64,000 nucleotides of DNA, taken from assembly GCA_036936605.1 (NCBI GenBank), contig JAUPFV010000002.1, positions 164,850,813 to 164,914,812 on the forward strand, read 5' to 3'. Below, in pieces: positions 32,143 to 43,276 of this stretch. Position numbers and translations under genes: made by a program. Under the pieces are notes generated by a model, which was not told the DNA's origin, made no database searches, and saw nothing but the letters and a program-made list of their open reading frames with translations. Origin of the DNA: Limnanthes douglasii subsp. nivea. Its lineage: Eukaryota > Streptophyta > Magnoliopsida > Brassicales > Limnanthaceae. Within the stretch, counting starts at the first letter, position 1. Each line of letters starts with the position of its first letter.

Positions 32143-32755
32143 TGATAAGGAGGTAATCACCATACGAAGAGAATAAACACAGAAACCGAGTCGAACAGAA
32201 TACCAGCCCAACTGATGGTGAATATAAAGGAAGTTCGAAATAAAGTCTAACCATTCAGTTGGTAGACCTAGCCGAACAGGAAAAGGGGCAAGGCGAATTC
32301 GTAAGAAGACAATCAGGCCCTGGCCGAGGTCAGAAGAATGCTGATCATAAGATAATATCGATCAGAAGAGCGATAGTCAAATAGGAGCTCAAATTCCCTT
32401 ATGAAAGAAACCGAAAATAAGCGTTCCCAAGAAAAAAGAGGGTTAGACGAGCACCCAAGATAGTAAGCAAGTAAAGCCGAACGAGCTCCTCGCACAATGA
32501 ATGATAGTCAATATAACGAGTTAGGGACCAGGACAAAAGAATCAGTCAAAACCATTTATGTAATGGCCTTTAAAATTGGTTCCATGATATAAATGTAATT
32601 TGGACGTGTTATTAATATAGTCAAGTAGTAGAAAATGAGGGATAACCGTTATATGAAATATAAATAACGAGATAGAACCCAAATGAATGTAATTTCTCTC
32701 TTTTTTGACAATATAATTTACTACTTGGCAGCTCACTTTGGTATTTCCTGTAACA
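32143..32755 (+). repeat. 3' LTR of element B
   Basis: 613 bp, paired with 25320-25925. It ends TGTAACA and is followed directly by element A protease sequence. Confidence 0.88.
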
Positions 32756-33032
32756 ACTGGAGTAGTCACACCTGTAAACCCAATTATAGTACGATATGAT
32801 TGATAAATTCGAGGTGGATTACGCTTCCTATCGTAAGTTGACTTGAACAAAACATTCGCAGAGTTTCCTGTATCTATCAAAACACGTCGGATTTTAATGC
32901 TAGCTATTTCTGCTCCAATAAACAATGTATTTTCATGAGGACCTGTAGTGCCTCTCAAATTATCTTCATCAAAAATAATAAAGGGAATATCTTTCTTTCC
33001 ATACAAGTGAGTAGACATCCTTTCTTCTATTT
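32756..33032 (-). pseudogene. Element A, middle part: protease N-terminal half
   Basis: Minus strand: KDIPFIIFDEDNLRGTTGPH, then RRVLIDTGNSANVLF with the DTG active site, then IIGFTGVTTPV up to the element B junction. Its upstream neighbour in element A is the gag at 41838 and beyond, now separated by copy 2. Confidence 0.82.
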
Positions 33033-33440
33033 TGGTGAGGATAATTATCACCTGAGGGTAGGCTTGTAATTTGTTTGGTGTTTAATAGAAGTATATGGGT
33101 GTTTAATATTTAGAGTAGAGTCTAGAGGGAGAATTAAGCAGCCTAGTTGTATTTAATTTTCATTACCCACATTTAATGCATGTGGTTGGGTATTTATACC
33201 CTTACGTTTGGGCCCTTATGGGCTTTCGGGTCATGTTCGATGGACCTGGGTCATGTTTAAAGACCCATGAGCTCTAAGTAGGAGAGCAAGTAGCTTAGTC
33301 AAGAAGTGTTTAGGTTTTTTAGTACTTTTGTCATAGTTCGAACAGTCCCATTAGCTAAGTGTTCGAAGTGGTCTGTCCGGTCCGGAGGGTTAGGTCTGAT
33401 CTGTCCCTGTCCGGGGAGTCAGCATAATTCGGACTCATCA
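33033..33440 (-). repeat. 3' LTR of copy 2
   Basis: Starts TGGTGAGGATAATTATCACC and ends GGACTCATCA. The polypurine tract AAAAAAGGGG (minus strand) lies right next to it at about 33445-33455. Confidence 0.94.
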
Positions 33441-33704
33441 GGAGCCCCTTTTTTAGGTGTTTGTTCAAATATCTTTGTCAAAAACCTAAAAAACAGTTCG
33501 AAGTCAGAGGTAGTTTTTCCCGGACAGGATTTTCAACTTGGGCTATGGCTTTATCCGGACTGATAAAGCTTCATGAATCCAAAACGGTTTTTGCCAGAGG
33601 TTGTGGGACACGTGTCGCTTTTTGGTTGGTTGCTTTAGCCGTTTTTTCACCTTGAATTTCGAACCCACCTTCTTCGAAAAGCTACCTCTTAATTAAAGAT
33701 TTAC

Positions 33705-33711
33705 TATAAAT
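33705..33711 (+). promoter_or_regulatory. Putative TATA box of the aORF (copy 2)
   Basis: TATAAAT, 116 bp before the aORF ATG at 33821. Copy 3 has TATAAAT at 53273-53279, about 103 bp before the homologous start. The downstream TTTTACCATCT is also shared. Confidence 0.5.
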
Positions 33712-33820
33712 TAAAACACTTTCTACTGTTTTACCATCTCTCTCAAGTTTACTCTGTAAGTTTACTCTGCAACTTCTTAAAACTTTCTCTCTCTAAAGCA
33801 AAAATTTACCCAGATAGTTT

Positions 33821-36787
33821 ATGTTTACAGCAAGGAATGCACTGATCAAAGGTGGGTGGCTCAACCTTTCTGAATTAGAAAAGGCGCAAAAGGTCGAAAG
33901 GGAAAGACGCATCGCAGCAGGACTACCCGTTTCGCCCATCGATAGACCAGTAACTTCAGCCACAGAGTCAAATCAAGGATCTTCTTCTTCTAAAGGCACC
34001 AATCCGAAAAGGTTATTCCAAACCAATCTCTCCCCCATTATCTTAGGTTCCTCGGTTCAAGAATCAGAACCCGTGGTTGAGCCAGGCGTCACTGTAACCA
34101 GTTTCAAAAAACCCTCCCCCTTCATAGCTATGGGGTCAGATACTGAGCACTCCCCTCAAACATTAGTTGACCGGAGAAAAGGCCGGTTAGTTAAAGGCCA
34201 TGATTCTAAGAGCACTCCTTCTAAATCAGGTGCTAAAGACAGCAACACTGGGTCAGAAGTGCCCATCAGAGCTCCCAAGGACAGACTGTCCGGTCCGGAG
34301 GGCACCAGTCCAAGTCTTCAAAGAGAAGCATCTGCACTAGAGCCCCAACTGGAGGCCAGAAGCCAAAAGAACACTGAGGCCCAACGGTCCGGAGACCAGG
34401 CTGAGCCAGATTTGAACCCTCCCCCACTACTGCTGCTGAAAACCCTTCAACAATTATGGAGGAAGTAATGGAGGACTCTGTTGAAGAGGCTCCATTTGAG
34501 TCTGAGCCCTCCGGTCAGACCAGTAGTGCTATAGTTGCCAAGAAGGACAAAGGCAAAGAAAAATTGTGCTTGAGGCATCCGGATCTGCCGGAGAGTCTTG
34601 AAGGAAAGGTGGGGCCTTGTTTCCACAAGGTCAGCGTTAAGTACCTCCTCTCCTTGCAAAAGATCAACTACGCATTTATCCACACAGCTGAGCTGGGCCG
34701 GATGCGTACGAAGTGGGGAATACCGGAGAATGTGAAGATCAGGATCCCCATACACCCAGAGACTCCCATGGACTGCAAGTTAAGAGAAATTATCATGTTC
34801 ACGGAGCTATTCAATTGGGGGCTCAGACTCCCATTGGACCCAGAAATTGTCAGATACTTCCATCTGATAAAACTCTGTCCGAGCCAGTTGAGCCCCAACG
34901 CCTGGTACACCCTCATGTCCTGTATCATGGCTTCGAGGCTCTCCGGGATTCCTCTGCCAATGGAGGAGTTTGCTGCTGTGGCCAGTCTTTGTAGAAACCA
35001 CCACATCCCCTTTTACCATTTCAATATGGGGGATAATTTCAAAGCTGTAGATGATTTGTTAGAGGCGGAGAGGAATTGGAGGACCCAGTTCCTGTTTGTT
35101 AGTGGTGCTTAGGAGAACGGAAAGAAGATCAAGTCCGGAGTGAACCCAAGCCTTCTCAGAAGCAGGTGGAGGAATGACCGTAAGTCTCCTGCTTTATATT
35201 TTTGTCTCTCTCTCTTTTTTTAGAGTTAGTTTAAACTAATTGGTCTTACTTTTGCCTTAGCAGAACTGCCCAAGGAATTCAGTGATTACCTGAAAACCGG
35301 GCAGGCTACTTGCACCAAGATCAATGCTTGGACTGCTGAGAGGTGGGGGAACCGGTTCCATACTACTTTTACCGGAGGCAACTTGGCAAGGTCTCACTTG
35401 TGGAACACCACAGGTCGGAGAGACTTGACTTGGGAGGAGCTCACCACTCAGCCTCCTCCGGATGTTGTGCTTAAAAGGACCCATGAACCAGATGGGACAC
35501 TCTACTTGCCAGGCCGGGCCAAAGCCCCAAGCAAGATGAAGGGTAAAAAGAAAGGCAAGAAGGTGGTGGGTGGTGCTAACCCTGTTGAGGCGGAGGAGGA
35601 TGCTCCAATAAACCCGGAGGGGCCAGTCCACAACCAAATTGATGCTGCTCTCTTGAAAGTGGTGGAGCAGGAGACTGAAAGGCAAGAAGTGCACCCCCCC
35701 CCCAAAACCTCCAAGGGCTTCCAAAAGAAATCGTAAACAGGGAAGTGAAAGCAAAGATAGGGAGGCCAAGAAGAAGAAGACCTCTAAGGGTGACGAGTTT
35801 TCTCTCCGGGCTCCTGAGCCTTCTTCCCAAGCTGATCCTACTGACCCAACACAAGCGGAGGAGATACCGAGCGACATCCATACCGATGAGGTCGAAGGGG
35901 GAGATCTCAACATTGATGGGGTAGACATCACCGGTCTTGGTGGGCTTGGTGAGTACTTCATCAATCTTCCCAGAGACGACTTTGCTGGGACTTATCTCCC
36001 TCCGAGCACCTCAAATACAGTCACTTTCAATGGTAAGACCTTTATTGTTTCAAGTGAAAGGGAGGTCATAGCCCACTCTTTATTAAACAATGTTCAGCCT
36101 GTACTTGCGTTGGAGAAACAAGTTCGAAATCAGGCGGACATTATCAAGGATCTTAAGTCTGACAAAGAGAGGCTGTCCGATGACCTTCGCACTGCCACTT
36201 CAAACGTTGCCATTATAAAGGAAGAAAATGAGGAGTTGAAGAGAAACCAAGAGGCAAGCACCACAAAAGTCACCACATTAGATGACACCATCACAGAGCT
36301 CCGGGAGAAGCTGTCCGGACTGGAGAAAGATCTTGCCACCTCAAAGGGGGAATCCAAAGCCAAAGAACAAATCATCACCAACTTGACCAATGCCAAAATT
36401 GCTCTGGAGAATACAGTGTCCAAGGCTGCCGAGGAGAAAGCTAGTTTGCTAAGGGAGCAGGAGGCCAAGATCCAAGCCAAGATCAATGCCTATGCCAACA
36501 ATGTGATTGATACTTAGGAGAAAATCTATGCCAAGGTAAGATCAGACATGGTCTTGCTCTTCCATGAGAAATTTCTGAAGAGGAACCTAGGGGATCTATG
36601 ACTTCATGTAGAGGTTGAAGACCTTCCATATCAAAAGATGGCTGAAGGCGACCGGATTGGCTTCTCTAGCGCATCTTCATCTGATGCTGAAGAAAACATT
36701 GGGGAGAGCCCAGACGAAGAGACAAATGATCCCAAGGGGAAGAAAAAGGTAGATGAAGCTGAGCCATCTTCAAAGGCTCAGTCTTAA
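33821..36787 (+). pseudogene. Antisense ORF of copy 2, two exons
   Basis: The best-preserved aORF N-terminus: ARNALIKGGWLNLSELEKAQ, then a long Ser/Pro-rich linker, then the PF04195-like core (FNWGLRLPLDPEIVRYFHL, SPNAWYTLMSCIMASRLSG). Intron 35180-35263; joined sequence RNDQLPKEF. Exon 2: KMKGKKKGKK, acidic part, coiled coil (QVRNQADIIKDLKSDKERL), acidic tail, TAA 36785-36787. Breaks: TGG to TAG at 35110 (SGA stop ENG), a C10 run at 35694-35703 causing a frameshift, and TAG/TGA near 36514 and 36600. Unspliced length is about 2967 bp; an intact version would be about 960 residues. Confidence 0.87.
35180..35263 (+). other. Predicted 84-bp intron in the aORF of copy 2
   Basis: Donor GTAAGTCT, branch-like AACTAAT, acceptor CCTTAGCAG. 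An alternative AG lies three bases earlier (NAGNAG). Confidence 0.75.
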
Positions 36788-37277
36788 TTTATGAACTACT
36801 TTTCTACTTTTTATCCAGACTAAAGTCCTTGGAAGGCCAAGGCACTCTTTTTTGTAAGTGTGTCCGGTATTTGACCGCATAGGTCTTTTATTCTGTTTTG
36901 ACAATTTGAAAGTCCTTGGAAGGCCAAGGCACTTTAAGTTATTTTAATGAATATCTGTGTTTTGTGCAATTCTCATCCTCTAACATTGTCTGTTCCAATT
37001 TTGATGGCTAGAGTTTAAATAGCCCTTAGTCATTTCATAGTGAGAGTGTTTAAATCCTCCGATGACGAATGTTTAAGTGGTCATCATTCTTTTATTTCAA
37101 TCTGGATGGTGTGACAAAGGACAAAACTAAAACACTTCAGAAATTTTTTAAGAAGGCATCAAATTTTATTCAAAAGCCCGGACACCTCATTAAAACCTCC
37201 CCGTGCCACCAGAGAGGAAAGAGTATGCCCCTAAATATTTACATGGATGTTTAATCAAGTAAATATTTACACAAATG
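36788..37277. other. Spacer between converging pol and aORF of copy 2
   Basis: Holds two copies of a 23-bp box containing CCTTGGAAGGCCAAGG (36822-36844 and 36909-36931). Each can form a 6-bp stem. Otherwise non-coding. Confidence 0.7.
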
Positions 37278-38275
37278 CTACTCCAAGTACATCCGGAGAT
37301 GTTCGATATTCCAAGGGTGAGTCAAAACTCTTCCATCCTTGTCTTCTAGCCAATATGTTCCAGGTTTAAGCCTTTCAACAACCATATAAGGTCCTTCCCA
37401 AGTCGGAGCCAATTTGCCGAACAGTTTTTCTTTAGTGTGTAAGAAGACTTTCCTCAATACCTTGTCCCCCGGTTGGAAATCTCTTCTTTTAACTCTGGAA
37501 GCAAATCTGCTCCTCATCAAACCCTGATAGTGTGCAACTCTAAGGTGAACTTTAACTCGTCTTTCTTCTACCAGATCGAGCTGACCTCTGATTGCCACCT
37601 CGTTAGCGCATTCGGAGAAGTTGTGAACACGAAACGATGGGAGAGTTACTTCTGTGGGAGCTACTGCATCCATCCCATAGACCAAAGCAAAGGGTGATTC
37701 TTGTGTTGCAGCCCCAGGTGTTGTCCGGTAGGCCCACAAGACCTCTTATAGATAACTAGGCCACTTCCCAGCAGCCCCTTCCAAATTCTTCTTCAAACCG
37801 GACAGTATAGTTCTGTTAGCCACTTCAAATTGCCCATTTGCTTGTGGGTGGAAAGGCGAAGAGAAACAATGTTGTATACCCCTTGAGGCACAGAAGCTCT
37901 CCATTTCCTTATTGTCGAACTGTGGCCCATTGTCTGTAGTTATCTTTCGTGGGACACCAAATCTACAACATATGTTGGATATAATGAATTTTATGACAGC
38001 TTTTGACATCGTTCCTGCTAGAGGGGCTGCTTCAATCCACTTCGAAAAGTAATCTATAGCAACGATTATAGTTCTGCGCCCTCCGGATGCCATAGGGAGT
38101 GGGCCCACTAAATCCAACCCCATTCGAGCAAAAAGAATAGGCTCAGAAATTGACTCTAAAGGAATGGCTGGGACATGAATTTTATTGCTGTACCTCTGGC
38201 ATGGGTCACACCTTCTTACCAATTCCTTAGCATCTTTCATTATAGATGGCCAATAGTAACCGGCCAAATGCAATT
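37278..38275 (-). pseudogene. Integrase of copy 2
   Basis: Zinc-finger end (CDPCQRYSNKIHVPAIP), catalytic D (VAIDYFSKW), D (TTDNGPQFD) and E (NGQFEVANR), followed by a TAA stop after KWPSYL near 37745. The C-terminal part (37739-37278) is open and begins WAYRTTPGAATQESPF. All three catalytic residues are intact; only the stop interrupts it. The same stop is in copy 1. The N-terminal end is fused in frame to RT because of the deletion. Confidence 0.85.
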
Positions 38276-39040
38276 GCTCATCCACACTCTTCACCATCAT
38301 GTCATCGATGTATACTTCCATATTCCTTCCAATCTGATCATCAAAGGCTTTATTGACCAATCTCTGATAAGTAGCCCCAGTATTTTTCAAACCAAATGGC
38401 ATTACCTTGTAGCAATGAAGACCTCTGTCAATGACAAATGTGGTATGCTCTTGATCCTTCAGATCTACTTGGATCTGATTGTATCCGGAGAAGGCTTCCA
38501 TAAAGGATAGCAGCTTGTTCCCAGAGGTGGAGTCTACTAACTGATCAATCCGGGGGACTGGATACAAATCTTTTGGGCAACCTCTATTGAGATCTGTGAA
38601 GTCAATGCACATGCGCCACTTGCCATTTATCTTTTTCATCAGAACCGGATTGGCAGTCCACAAAGGATATTGAGACTCCTTGATATACCCCATCTTTGTG
38701 AGCCTGTCAACTTCTTGCACAATGACATCAGCCTTTTCCTTAGAAAATGCTCTTCTCTTTTGAACCACTGGTGCTATGTCTTTCCGGACGGACAGGTGAT
38801 GTGATATTACTTCTGCTGGACCCCAGTAACATCAGCATTGCACCAAGCAAAAACGTGCTGATGACTCTTCAAAAGCTTTAGCATCTTATTTTTCAAACCG
38901 GGTGGCATCTTAGACCCTATCTTGACACTCTTCCCTTCTTCTAAATAGTGTGTCTCTACCTCTTCGACTGGTATTAACACTCCAGGGGTCTCTCTGGGGT
39001 CATCAATTTCACCCTCACCCCCAGAAAGACCCTCAAATTG
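38276..39040 (-). pseudogene. Truncated reverse transcriptase of copy 2, fused to integrase
   Basis: RT palm with RMCIDFTDLNRGCPKDLYP, LLSFMEAFSGYNQ (catalytic Asp changed to Glu) and YIDDMM. At DEQLHLA it runs directly into GYYWPSIMKDAKELVRRC of integrase. The RT thumb, RNase H and archaeal-type RNase H are missing. The fusion reads in frame for 340 residues (38768-37746). A frameshift near 38810 separates it from the upstream linker. Confidence 0.87.
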
Positions 39041-39660
39041 TTATTGTTCGTTGATACGAACTACCCCCAGTGTCCGGGGAGCCAGAACCGTAGCATAACA
39101 TTCTCTTGCAACCTTTTGACTGCTCCGGACGACTCCCACCTGTCCCTGAACAGCATATTTCAAGCACTGATGGACTGTTGAAGCCACTGCATGCATCTTA
39201 GAGAGCCAAGACCTCCCTAGAATAGCATTATAGCAAGTGGGACAATCCACCACGATAAAAAGTATCCTGACCATTTTCTTGAAAGGGCCCTTGCCCAATA
39301 GAACTTCTTCTTCGAACTCTCCGATCACATCTGCTGAGCTGCCGGTAAATCCCACAATTGACCTGTCCGAACTCTGAATTACAGCTGGATTTTTCATTCT
39401 CTTGTACGTGGTTAAGAAAAGGATATTGGTTGAGCTTCCAGTATCCACCAGAATTCGTCTTATGTCATTTCCTCCAATAGATGCTCCTATGACAACAGCA
39501 TCTTCATGGGGGGCAGCTATATCTCTTAAATCATCTTCATCGAAAACAATAAAGGGGAATGGATTTTGTGATTGATAGGAAGTCATGCCTCCTTCTAGCT
39601 AGGTGGCTAAAGTGTGTACATGCCTCTTCCTCGAAGAAGCAGTAGGGGCTGTCATAGTAT
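39041..39660 (-). pseudogene. Aspartic protease of copy 2
   Basis: Open from about 39586: FPFIVFDEDDLRDIAAPHED, RRILVDTGSSTNILF (active site intact), CYNAILGRSWLSKMHAV, ending INEQ and TAA at 39041-39043 followed by CAA-TTT. A stop upstream near 39600 (LAT stop LEGGM) separates it from gag. Confidence 0.85.
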
Positions 39661-41391
39661 CCCCTCCGAAAATTGTAAGTGACTCAAAAAAACTTAATGA
39701 GCCCGGAGACCGTCCTAGAACATTCCTCAATTGCACCTACTCGGTTTCGAGTTGGATCAGGATCCAAGTACTCAGATTCCACATCAAACCTCTCAATTAT
39801 AACCATGGCTCCCTCCGGAGAGCATTACTTGGACCAACCCGGTGAGTATTGTCACGCCTGTTACCTCCTCTTCTTTTGACATAAGCCCCCAATTTTCCCC
39901 TTTCGATCAAGTTCTGAACCTCTTGCTTCAAAGCTATACAATCATCAGTGGTATGGCCAGTGTCATTGTGATACTGGCAGAAAGAGTTATTGCGATGCTA
40001 CCTAGGAGATTGTAGTGTGGCTGGTCTTCTATAGTGCACCTCTTCCTTTGTTTTATCATAAATGGTGGCCACACTTTCTTTCAATTCTGCGAACCACTCC
40101 GGTTGAACCTAAGGCCCTCTCTTGTTTCTGGATTGCTGACTCTGAGCAGGAGCAGTTGGTTGAGACTGAGCTTTAGCCCTACCATGCCCCTGTCCGGTCT
40201 CCTTCGCCTTGTTCCCGGACTGATTCTGATTGGGATTTTGGTGCCACCGGGGCAGACCTCACCTGCCTATGCATCATGGTTTTCCTCGTTTCATCGACGT
40301 TAATCTGTTTTCCAACCTGATTCAGCAACCCTCCCCATGTCATGGCCTTCTTTCTGGTCACCGAATCAGCCAAATTGCTTGGGTTCAAGCCTTGTCTTAG
40401 GGATGCTATTGCTACTTGTTCGAAGCAATCAACCAGCCCAATCAGCATTCTCCCACTCGTTTGGTTCTTGAGCACAATGGATTATTGTGTCTCCATTTCC
40501 CTTTAGCTCTTTACTTCCAACGAACTGCCTTCGAAAGGCCACCCAAAAAGTATCGAAATTCCTGATACAGCCTTGTGGTAGACTGTTATACCATTTCAGA
40601 GCACTCCCCGTAAATGACTGGGAGAATGCTCTACAAAGTAGCTAATCATTGTCATCAAAGTTCATCATAAAGTTCTTGAATTGCTCTAAATGGTTGTCCG
40701 GATCAGTACTGCCATCGTACTTTTCCATTTTGGTGCTGTCAAACCTCTTGGGGAGGTTTCCGGACAGAATTTTAGAAGACAATGAAGATTGCCTCCAATT
40801 TCGACCACGACTGAACACAGTATCTTCATTGGGAGTCGCAAAGATACCTGGTTCATCGTGGAAAGCGAAAGGATCCATCAGCATCCGGTCTACATGCCTC
40901 TGGCTGTGAGATGACCCTTTGCCGATATTCCTATTCATCCTTCCATGTCTATCCCTTTTTCTTGAATATTTTTTGATCTGCTTTTGCTTCTTTTTAGTTC
41001 GACCCTTATCGCTGCTAGAGGATAAGGATTCTTCAACGCCCTCGTCGTCCGAAGAGCTATCAGAAGATTCTGAGCTTGAGTCAGAGCTCTCCACTGGCTT
41101 AGACCGGTGAGACTTTTTGGAACTGGCATGAGTCTTTTTGGTACTCACATGAGTCTTTGAAGGCTCATGCTCTCTGGGGTTATCGGTGTGATGAGAAACC
41201 GATGCTTTTGACTTTTCTTTCATGCCCATCTTAGCCTTTTCTGCCCTCAGAGCTTCTATTTCACCCTTCAGCCTATCGCGCTCTTCGATGGTGTACTCAT
41301 CGTTTTCACCCACCACTTCGAGCAGAGCTGGTGGTACTCTTGGGGCGTCCGGATTCATTCAGAGTGACTTTTCTTGCTGGTTTCGAATGCT
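39661..41391 (-). pseudogene. Gag of copy 2
   Basis: Open from MNPDAPRVPPALLEV (ATG 41356-41358; the reading extends upstream towards the primer-binding site) through the Ser/Asp-rich stretch, KTKKKQKQIKKYSRKRDRH-like basic part and gag core to MMNFDDND (stop 40642). The rest is readable: LKWYNSLPQG, then a deletion of about 38 bp near 40445-40465 that removes the SLKEYISRF segment and shifts the frame, then LNPSNLADSVTRKKAMTWGGL. It cannot give full-length gag. Confidence 0.85.
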
Positions 41392-41410
41392 TGATTCAGG
41401 CACCTTCTCC

Positions 41411-41430
41411 TCCCACTGTGGTCGCCAATT
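41411..41430 (-). other. Primer-binding site, copy 2
   Basis: Minus strand TTGGCGACCACAGTGGGAG, two bases from the LTR end; one base different from copy 1. Confidence 0.6.
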
Positions 41431-41837
41431 TGGTGAGGATAATTATCACCTGAGGGTAGGCTTGTAATTTGTTTGGTGTTTAATAGAAGTATGTGGGTGT
41501 TTAATATTTAGAGTAGAGTCTAGAGGGAGAATTAAGCAGCCTAGTTGTATTTAATTTTCATTACCCACATTTAATGCTGCTGGTTGGGTATTTATACCCT
41601 TACGTTTGGGCCCTTATGGGCTTTCGGGTCATGTTCGATGGACCCGAGTCATGTTTAAAGACCCATGAGCTCTAAGTAGGAGATCAAGTAGCTTAGTCAA
41701 GAAATGTTTAGGTTTTTAGTACTTTTGTCATAGTTTGAACAGTCCCATTAGCTAAGTGTTCGAAGTGGTCTATCCGGTCCGGAGGGTTAGGTCCGATCTG
41801 TCCCTGTCCGGGGAGTCAGCAGAATTCGAACTCATCA
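41431..41837 (-). repeat. 5' LTR of copy 2
   Basis: 407 bp, nearly identical to 33033-33440. Contains the palindrome GGGTATTTATACCC at 41586-41599. Followed by the TATTT duplication. Confidence 0.95.
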
Positions 41838-43270
41838 TATTTGAGTAGCTAAAGGACTCAATTTGACTAGGTCCGACCATTCCTTGAACTCTAGTTGATT
41901 CCTCCGCTTAATTTGATCCTCGAGTTGAGCCATCAACGCTCCAAAAGTCAAAGCTCTCCTCTTCGTTTTTTTATTTGCTAAATCACATGGTAATAAACCT
42001 TGTGAAAATGTATATGCCACGACTTGTTCGCATTTCTAAACTTCTCACAAATTATCGTCAAAGTATTATATAAAAATCTCTGAAATTGGAAATAGATCTC
42101 CTCCCAATCCTATTATACCATTTCAAACTTGTGCCCTTAAATGTCTACGAAATGTCCTCGACTTGAGCCATCAACGCTCCAAAAGTCAAAGCTCTCCTCT
42201 TCGTTGTCTCATTTGCTAAATCACATGGTAATACACCTTGTCAAAATGCATATACCACGACTTGTTCGCATTTCTAAACTTCCCACAAATTATCATCGAA
42301 ATATTATATGGAAATATCTGAAATTGGAAATAGATCCTCTCGGACTCCTATTATACCAATTCAAACCTGTGCCTTTAAATGTCTGAGAAAAGGCTCTGCA
42401 TAGCATCCTATAATCATTTTCTAAGTTCATCATATAGTTTTTGAATTGTTCGATGTGATCATCAGGATCTTGCATTCCATCAAATTTCTCGACCTTAGAG
42501 ATATCGAACCGCTTCGGAAGAGTAATAGACCTTATCTCAGTTTTTAAAGGAGATTTTCTCTAGTCAACTCCTTAACATACTGGTCATCTTCTCATGTTCC
42601 CATGACAACGTACAAATTCCGATCATCTAAACCTGTGTATTGATTTGATGTATTTCCTTCACACTATTCTATTTCGCTCAAACAATAAGGCATATTCTTT
42701 CTTCTTGATATGTATTCTTTACGTGTTTTCTAAGGCTGAACGTTTTCTTCTCTCAAATGTCCCTGATACGTTTTTTGTTCAGATGTCGAACTGTCAAACT
42801 CATCATCATTGGATGTAACATACCAATGCTTGTCTTTTTTTCTCTTTTTGTGAAGTAGAATGCTCTTTATCAGATTCAAAATGTGTTTTATTTCGCTCAT
42901 TTCGGGTCTGGCAAGCTGTACAAGATCGATCAGATTGATTATCCGAATCGTTCTTCTCCTTTATTTTGTCACACCTCAGATTTCAACCTACCCGATTGAA
43001 TATTTTGCTCTTTTTGAAGATACTTCTCATTTAGAATTGTGATTTTATCAAGTAGCTGATTTATTCGAGCTTCAATGTCTGAATGAGTCTGTTGAATTGG
43101 AATTTGATCATCCTTTTTATCTTTCTACCTTCGTAAACCAGATCTCAACATCTCGATTTCCTTTCGAACCAAATGATTATTTCTATTCTATGGCTCAATT
43201 ATTAATCAAGAACAACTGTAATTGATCAAAAATTCGATTTTCTCTAGTTTTTTATTTCATAATCAATGTA
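41838..43270 (-). pseudogene. Element A, right part: gag
   Basis: Minus strand. From the right: a coiled-coil N-terminus (THSDIEARINQLLDKITILN), a decayed charged region, then the gag core (LPKRFDISKVEKFDGMQDPD, HIEQFKNYMMNLENDYRML, WYNRSPRGSISNF) and LLPCDLANKKTKRRALTFGA. Many stops. It contains a 228-bp tandem duplication. Copy 2 inserted at its downstream end. Confidence 0.82.
41919..42384. repeat. 228-bp tandem duplication within gag of element A
   Basis: Unit 1 at 41919-42146 and unit 2 at 42157-42384; both start CTCGA-TTGAGCCATCAACG and end AAATGTCT, with about 10 bp between them and scattered differences. Confidence 0.85.
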
Positions 43271-43276
43271 ATGATC

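Larger units (their letters stand above)
25320..32755 (+). mobile_element. Tat-type Ty3/gypsy element B, inserted in the protease of element A
   Basis: LTRs of 606 bp and 613 bp, both starting TGATAAGG and ending CCTGTAACA. Gag, RT, RNase H and integrase remnants lie on the plus strand, and an antisense ORF lies on the minus strand between integrase and the 3' LTR. The flanks ACCTG (25315-25319) and ACTGG (32756-32760) match in only three of five bases. Element A's protease reads GFTGVTTPV then VIGEFEGKV across the insertion. An internal deletion removed the protease and most of RT. Confidence 0.9.
33033..41837 (-). mobile_element. Tat-type element copy 2, complete ends, internally deleted
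   Basis: 8805 bp with LTRs of 408 and 407 bp and a perfect TATTT duplication (33028-33032 and 41838-41842). Inserted into element A between gag and protease. Closely similar to copy 1 throughout. An internal deletion of about 1.5 kb, relative to copy 1, removed the end of RT and both RNases H. The two LTRs are nearly identical, so the insertion is recent. Confidence 0.96.
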
